Shown: positions 59,447 to 64,000 of the stretch, piece by piece
How the letters are laid out: each line of letters starts with the position of its first letter
How positions within the stretch are numbered: position 1 is the first letter of the stretch
Assembly (NCBI RefSeq): GCF_002197755.1
Contig: NZ_NHOT01000005.1
Location: forward strand, 231,465 to 295,464
Reading direction: 5' to 3'
DNA from: Pedobacter sp. AJM
GTDB lineage: Bacteria; Bacteroidota; Bacteroidia; Sphingobacteriales; Sphingobacteriaceae
DNA: 64,000 nucleotides
Made by a program: the position numbers and the translations under genes
The notes under the pieces: generated by a model
Told to the model about the DNA's origin: nothing
Databases searched by the model: none
The model's input: the letters and a program-made list of their open reading frames with translations, nothing else

Positions 59447-60310
59447 ATGATGAAAATTGCAGAAAGCGACTTAATTATTAATCCTGACGGTAGTATATAC
59501 CACTTAAATTTATTACCGGGTGATCTAGCAGATAATATCATCACCGTGGGCGACCCTGACCGCGTGAGCGATGTGAGTAAATACTTTGATCGCGTGGAAT
59601 ACAAAAAGGGTAAACGGGAATTCATTACCCATACGGGCTATGTTGGAGAAAAGAGGATTACGGTCATTTCTACAGGTATCGGCACAGATAATATTGATAT
59701 TGTTTTCAATGAATTGGATGCACTGGTGAATATCGATTTTAATACCAGGCAGGTTAAAGAAAAATTAACCTCACTTAATATTATCCGAGTGGGTACTTCA
59801 GGGGCTGTTCAGCCAGATCTTCCCATGGGAACTATTTTAGCTTCTTCATATGGCCTGGGCATGGATGCCTTAATGAATTTTTACCTCAGCGAACCATCAG
59901 CAGAAGAAAACGAATTGCTGGCGGCAGTTCAATTGCATTTTAGTCATCTTAAGAAAGTTAATCCATACCTCACATCTGCCAGTAAAACATTACTAAATAC
60001 AATCGGAAAAGGTTTGCCTCAAGGCATCACCATGACTGCGCCCGGTTTTTATGCACCACAGGGGAGAATGGTCAGGGCAAAAAATGCAGTCCCGGATTTT
60101 ATTAAACTCATCAACAGCTTTAATAATGGTCAGCAACGCATTACCAACCTTGAGATGGAAACTGCCGGAATTTATGCCCTGGCCAAAGTTCTCGGACATC
60201 AGGCTTTATCCATCAATGCGATCCTGGCCAGCAGGGTTAAATTTGAGTTTAGTCAGACACCAAACCAAATTGTAGATCAGGCCATCAGGTTAGTTTTGGA
60301 GCGGATTTAA
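59447..60310 (+). CDS. Nucleoside phosphorylase (PNP/UDP family)
   Basis: A 287-residue enzyme of the PNP/uridine phosphorylase superfamily. V-G-D-P-D-R-V (phosphate/purine site) lies at about residues 33-39, then S-T-G-I-G-T-D-N, R-V-G-T-S-G-A-V and the nucleoside-binding L-E-M-E-T-A-G-I-Y. The G-T-S-G motif and E-M-E-T support a uridine or purine phosphorylase in nucleoside salvage. The exact substrate is not clear. Starts at 59447 and 59450 are both possible. Confidence 0.9.
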   Translation: MMKIAESDLIINPDGSIYHLNLLPGDLADNIITVGDPDRVSDVSKYFDRVEYKKGKREFITHTGYVGEKRITVISTGIGTDNIDIVFNELDALVNIDFNTRQVKEKLTSLNIIRVGTSGAVQPDLPMGTILASSYGLGMDALMNFYLSEPSAEENELLAAVQLHFSHLKKVNPYLTSASKTLLNTIGKGLPQGITMTAPGFYAPQGRMVRAKNAVPDFIKLINSFNNGQQRITNLEMETAGIYALAKVLGHQALSINAILASRVKFEFSQTPNQIVDQAIRLVLERI

Positions 60311-60386
60311 CAGGAAGATATCAAGTGATAAAAATGGCTGTATTACATTTCAAATTGATGATACAGCCATTTTGGAAATCATATAA

Positions 60387-60782
60387 TCAGGTAGCGGATA
60401 TTTTTTCTTTAACCAGCTCATTCCCTGCTGTATCATAATAGGTGCAGGTCATATCTTTCAAATCTGTAATCCATTTTTCCACGCCGGCATCTGCAGCATG
60501 TTCACAAAACGAAATGAAACCTGTTTCTCCGGTTTGATGGATCTTCAACGCATGCTTCAACTTTTCTACAGAAGGTTCTACGCTAATCACCAAATCAGGA
60601 TATTCTTCAGGACTAATCTGTAACACCTCTTCTTCGCTGGCAAAGTAAGCCGATAATCCGTTTGAAACATATACATCATTCCTTATTACCCCCATTTCCT
60701 TAAGCTCTTGAATAAACTGAGGAAAATCTGATCCACTTTTAATCCTGGATGTTGCTGCGTGAATATCTTCTTTGGTAAACAT
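60387..60782 (-). CDS. DUF1398 family protein
   Basis: A 131-residue protein fitting DUF1398, with A-A-T-S-R-I-K-S-G-S-D-F-P-Q-F and E-M-G-V-I-R-N-D-V-Y-V-S-N-G-L-S-A-Y-F. Near the end is F-C-E-H-A-A-D-A-G-V-E-K-W. These proteins are small, cytoplasmic and of unknown function. It follows galM by 3 bases on the same strand and is probably in the same message. Confidence 0.85.
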   Translation of the reverse strand: MFTKEDIHAATSRIKSGSDFPQFIQELKEMGVIRNDVYVSNGLSAYFASEEEVLQISPEEYPDLVISVEPSVEKLKHALKIHQTGETGFISFCEHAADAGVEKWITDLKDMTCTYYDTAGNELVKEKISAT

Positions 60783-60785
60783 ATT

Positions 60786-61832
60786 TTATTTGTTTAATGA
60801 AACTTTATAAATAGTGGTTTGTGTATACAGATCCTCTGGTTGCAGAATGGTATTTGGAAATGAAGGAATGTTTACCGCGTTGGGATGATGCTGGGTTTCT
60901 ACACAAAAGCCCTCAAAACTTCCATAGTCTCTTCCACCCTTTCCGTTTTTCACCTCTAAATACTTGCCGGTATATAAATGTGCAATGGGTTCTGTCGTAT
61001 AAACACTTAAAGTTAAACCGCTTTGCATTTCTGTTGTTTTGCTCGCCAGAGAGAGATCGCCATAAATTTTATCCAATACAAAAGATTGATCATATCCGGT
61101 GCTTTCGTTCCAATCCTTGCCAATCTCCTTTATCGACGTAAAATCAAGTGGTGTACCTGCAACAGGGATCAATTTTCCGGTTACAGAATAACCCTCATCC
61201 TGCTCCAGGTAATTTGAAGCGAAGATTTGCTGCTGATGTTTACTGACATTTCCACCTGTTGGCGACAGATTAAAATAACCATGGTGGGTTAAGTTTATCG
61301 GAGTAGCAGCGTCGGTTTCAGCTTCGTAACTTAAAATCAATTCATTATTTTCAGTTAATTGAAAGGTTAAATCGACAACTAAATTTCCCGGGAAATGCTC
61401 CTCACCATCTATACTTTCATATTGCAGGGTAACTGCGTTCTGGTCTTCCTCAATCTCGATGATATCCCATACTTTTCTATCAAAACCTACCAAACCACCA
61501 TGCAGGGTGCTGTCAGCAGTATTCAGGGCCAGCTGATAATTTTCGGCACCAACAGTAAATTTACCACCTTTAATCCGGTTGGCATATCTTCCTATCACAG
61601 CACCTATGTAAGGGTATTCTTTTAAATATTCAGGATCAGTGTATTGCTCAAGCGTATCAAATCCAAGCACAATATCCTGTTTTTCGCCATTGATATTTTC
61701 GACGATGAATTGATTAATAATTGCACCATAATTGAATATTTTCACGTAAGTGCCTTTGCTGTTGGTGAGTTCAATGGCGAATACTTCCTCACCATCAATA
61801 AATTTACCAGTTGATATTTGCTGAACGCTCAT
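60786..61832 (-). CDS. galM: Aldose 1-epimerase (galactose mutarotase) GalM
   Basis: A 348-residue beta-sandwich enzyme. G-R-Y-A-N-R-I-K-G-G-K-F and L-H-G-G-L-V-G-F-D-R-K-V-W are family signatures; N-L-T-H-H-G-Y-F-N-L-S provides the catalytic histidine region, and F-C-V-E-T-Q-H-H-P-N-A-V the glutamate. It interconverts the anomers of galactose, feeding galactokinase, whose gene is divergent 76 bases away. No signal peptide is visible, so it should act in the cytoplasm. Confidence 0.95.
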   Translation of the reverse strand: MSVQQISTGKFIDGEEVFAIELTNSKGTYVKIFNYGAIINQFIVENINGEKQDIVLGFDTLEQYTDPEYLKEYPYIGAVIGRYANRIKGGKFTVGAENYQLALNTADSTLHGGLVGFDRKVWDIIEIEEDQNAVTLQYESIDGEEHFPGNLVVDLTFQLTENNELILSYEAETDAATPINLTHHGYFNLSPTGGNVSKHQQQIFASNYLEQDEGYSVTGKLIPVAGTPLDFTSIKEIGKDWNESTGYDQSFVLDKIYGDLSLASKTTEMQSGLTLSVYTTEPIAHLYTGKYLEVKNGKGGRDYGSFEGFCVETQHHPNAVNIPSFPNTILQPEDLYTQTTIYKVSLNK

Positions 61833-61850
61833 AAATTGTAACTTAGGGCT

Positions 61851-61867
61851 TTTGTTTCTGAAACAAA
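61851..61867. promoter_or_regulatory. 17-base palindrome in the galM/galK divergent promoter region
   Basis: TTTGTTTC and GAAACAAA flank a single central base at 61851-61867. The gap between galM and galK is only 76 bases and has no gene, so the palindrome is well placed for a regulator controlling both genes. The regulator itself is not nearby. Confidence 0.5.
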
Positions 61868-61908
61868 CATACCATTATTACTCGCTTTTAATAAATATTT
61901 TTAGCCAA

Positions 61909-63060
61909 ATGAAAATTGAACTCGCACAAAAATTTGCTGAAGAATACAACAAAATTGCAGATGCAGTTTATTTTACTCCCGGACGTGTAAATTTAATTGG
62001 CGAACATATTGACTATAATGGTGGTTTAGTGATGCCTTGTGCCATCACAATGGGAACCTGGCTGGCTATATCAACAAATGAAATAGATTCTTACCGGTTG
62101 AAGAGTTTAAATTTTGAAGAAAAAATAACTGTTAAAAGTGCTGAAGTACAGGACAAAAAGGGAGGCCATTGGGCAAATTATCCGATAGGTATTATCAATG
62201 AATTTCTTAAAGATGGCAAGAAAATTCCCGGACTGGATTTTCTTTTTTTTGGAAATATTCCAATTGGTTCTGGCCTTTCCTCTTCCGCTTCCATTGAAAT
62301 GGCTACCGCATTTGCTTTAAATGACTACTTTAACCTGGGATACGATAAGCTTGATCTGGTGAAGATGGCCAAACGCGTAGAAAACGATTTTATTGGTTTA
62401 AACTCCGGCATTATGGATCAGTTTGCTGTGGCCTTTGGTGAAAAAGATCAAGCCATCGTATTAGACTGTGAAACGTTGAAATATAAAATGGTTGATCTAG
62501 ACTTGGGAAACCATGTTTTAGCCATTATCAACACCAATAAACCCAGGGAACTTGCAGACTCCAAATACAATGAACGTGTGGCGGAATGTCAGAAGGCTTT
62601 AAATTTATTGAATGAGGAAATTACCCTTCATTATCTTTGTGAACTGACTGCAGAAAAATTTGCCTTGCACAGTCATTTAATTAAAGATGAAATAGTATTG
62701 AACCGTGCCACTCATGTAGTTAAAGAAAATGACAGGGTGCATCAGGCGGTCAAAACATTGAATCATGGCGATCTGAAAGAATTTGGTCGTTTAATGTATG
62801 CCTCTCATCAATCGCTCAGAACGCTTTATGAGGTTAGCGGTAAGGAACTGGATGCTGTTGTTGATTACTGCTTAACTGATGAACATGTGCTTGGTGCCAG
62901 GATGACTGGTGCTGGTTTCGGTGGATGTGCAATTGCAATTCTTGAAAGGGGTTTTGAGGAAGACTTTTCCAAAAAACTTACAGATTTTTATGTAGAGCGG
63001 ATCGGTTACCCAGCTGCAATCTATATCAGTGAAATTGGTAGCGGCCCGCTAAAACTTTAA
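61909..63060 (+). CDS. galK: Galactokinase GalK
   Basis: A 383-residue GHMP kinase. The ATG at 61909 gives M-K-I-E-L-A-Q-K-F, and earlier starts would extend into the promoter palindrome. Motifs are G-R-V-N-L-I-G-E-H-I-D-Y-N-G-G (galactose), P-I-G-S-G-L-S-S-S-A-S (ATP loop) and M-T-G-A-G-F-G-G-C-A. It phosphorylates alpha-D-galactose at C1. With galM it forms the top of a Leloir pathway; galT and galE are not in the window. Confidence 0.97.
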   Translation: MKIELAQKFAEEYNKIADAVYFTPGRVNLIGEHIDYNGGLVMPCAITMGTWLAISTNEIDSYRLKSLNFEEKITVKSAEVQDKKGGHWANYPIGIINEFLKDGKKIPGLDFLFFGNIPIGSGLSSSASIEMATAFALNDYFNLGYDKLDLVKMAKRVENDFIGLNSGIMDQFAVAFGEKDQAIVLDCETLKYKMVDLDLGNHVLAIINTNKPRELADSKYNERVAECQKALNLLNEEITLHYLCELTAEKFALHSHLIKDEIVLNRATHVVKENDRVHQAVKTLNHGDLKEFGRLMYASHQSLRTLYEVSGKELDAVVDYCLTDEHVLGARMTGAGFGGCAIAILERGFEEDFSKKLTDFYVERIGYPAAIYISEIGSGPLKL

Positions 63061-63124
63061 ATTAAAATTCAATATTTAGATAATGCCATGAACGATGATT
63101 TAGCTCTGCATGGCAAAGATGAGC

Positions 63125-63655
63125 ATGAGAAAATTAAAATTAGATGAATTAAACCGCCCGGATGTTGAGGCATTTAAGGCACAGGAAAAATTGCCGGTAG
63201 TTGTGGTTTTAGATAATGTAAGAAGTATGCATAATGTGGGTTCCATATTTCGCACGGCAGATGGTTTTGCTTTAGAAAAAGTAATTTTATGTGGCATTAC
63301 CGCGCAGCCGCCACACCGTGAAATTGAAAAAACTGCACTTGGAGCCACACAGTCGGTAGACTGGCTTCATTACCCGGATACCGTTTCTGCGGTGGAGGAG
63401 CTTAAAACATTGGGATATGAAATTGTTGCCATCGAACAAGCTGAAAACAGTACGATGCTGAATACCTTTAAACCAGATCCAGGTAAAAAGTATGCTTTAA
63501 TTTTTGGCAACGAAGTAGATGGTGTAAGTGATGAAGTAATGGCCCAAATTGATGAGTGTATTGAAATTCCGCAGTTTGGAACCAAACATTCTTTCAATAT
63601 TGTGATTTCTGCCGGAATTGTTTTCTGGGATTTCTTTGCTAAATTAAGGTTATAG
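63125..63655 (+). CDS. SpoU/TrmH family RNA methyltransferase
   Basis: A 176-residue SPOUT enzyme. I chose the ATG at 63125 (M-R-K-L-K-L-D-E-L-N-R); ATGs at 63119 and 63110 are alternatives. V-L-D-N-V-R-S-M-H-N-V-G-S-I-F-R-T-A-D is motif 1 with its catalytic arginine, F-G-N-E-V-D-G-V is motif 2, and I-P-Q-F-G-T-K-H-S-F-N-I-V motif 3. It 2'-O-methylates tRNA or rRNA; the site cannot be deduced. It follows galK on the same strand. Confidence 0.93.
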   Translation: MRKLKLDELNRPDVEAFKAQEKLPVVVVLDNVRSMHNVGSIFRTADGFALEKVILCGITAQPPHREIEKTALGATQSVDWLHYPDTVSAVEELKTLGYEIVAIEQAENSTMLNTFKPDPGKKYALIFGNEVDGVSDEVMAQIDECIEIPQFGTKHSFNIVISAGIVFWDFFAKLRL

Positions 63656-63900
63656 ACAATCCTTCAGCAGCACATATCTTCTATCTTCAAATAATTGGCT
63701 AAATGCTAAATTGTATACAAAACTATACATCCGATAACCTAAACTTAATCTTAATGTAACATTCTTGTGCAATTAATTTTACCTTCTAATCTTCTGACTG
63801 CTTGATGATTGACGTATTATTTCGACTTTGGCAAGGTTTTTTCTAACTAGTGACAAAACAGTAGGATCAAAATACTGTTTAACAAATATAAAATAGAGAA

Positions 63901-64000
63901 ATGAATACGAGAATTACAAAATCAGCAATGTTGGTTGCATTATTGGGATTATCATCACAATTATTTGCACAAGAATCAACACCAACTACCTCTGGTAGAT
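63901..64000 (+). CDS. Exported protein, 3' end outside the window
   Basis: The frame opens with ATG after an A-rich stretch and encodes M-N-T-R-I-T-K-S-A-M-L-V-A-L-L-G-L-S-S-Q-L-F-A-Q, a clear signal peptide ending A-Q, followed by E-S-T-P-T-T-S-G-R before the window ends. Only 33 residues are visible, so the family cannot be told. A long upstream gap of 245 bases suggests its own promoter. Confidence 0.75.
   Translation, partial: MNTRITKSAMLVALLGLSSQLFAQESTPTTSGR

Overview
The window looks like a chromosomal segment from a Bacteroidota bacterium, most likely Sphingobacteriaceae and Pedobacter-like. This is inferred from a SusC/SusD pair, carboxypeptidase-regulatory-domain outer membrane proteins, a serine palmitoyltransferase lipid operon, low GC, weak Shine-Dalgarno sequences and a TAnnTTTG-type promoter element. 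No rRNA, tRNA, CRISPR array, transposase or prophage was seen. Both ends cut genes: an Hsp20 chaperone at the left and an exported protein at the right.

Layout. (1) 333-11223, minus strand: ten tightly packed genes that read as a full sphingolipid plus inositol-lipid pathway. They are serine palmitoyltransferase, a GNAT-fold candidate ceramide synthase, an SDR candidate ceramide reductase, inositol-3-phosphate synthase, a PgpA-type phosphatase, a GtrA protein, an outer membrane DUF5686 protein, a CDP-alcohol phosphatidyltransferase fused to DUF4833, a lipid hydroxylase and an Aur1-like PAP2 enzyme. An AraC regulator is divergent from it. (2) 13753-19428: a SusC/SusD/DUF3823 uptake locus. (3) 19964-24381: bestrophin, a PAS kinase, a lone receiver protein and a LOV-domain (blue-light type) kinase. 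(4) 24661-31198: small stress, hypothetical and DUF proteins, a broken GNAT gene and a DUF3891/helicase pair. (5) 31457-36895: a Crp/Fnr regulator and a GMC dehydrogenase operon with a small subunit, a cytochrome c lipoprotein and a Vgb-like propeller. (6) 38506-45795: a TPP riboswitch followed by thiS-thiC-tenI-thiE-thiG-thiH-thiF-thiD. (7) 45977-54387: FUSC membrane protein, Ohr, a decayed bioB remnant, MgtE and CorA magnesium transporters, WbqC, a lipid A type acyltransferase and a glycosyltransferase. (8) 54488-63655: housekeeping genes (aroQ, xerD, prmC, ribD, an EamA transporter, a YigZ protein, a nucleoside phosphorylase), then galM/galK divergent around a palindrome, and a TrmH-type methyltransferase.

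The most notable items are the ten-gene lipid operon with an unusual synthase/DUF4833 fusion and an embedded outer membrane protein, the LOV two-component group, several unexplained palindromes in regulatory gaps, and the bioB pseudogene. The pathway-level interpretation is inference from family membership and gene order. The motifs, overlaps, stop codons and repeats were read directly.
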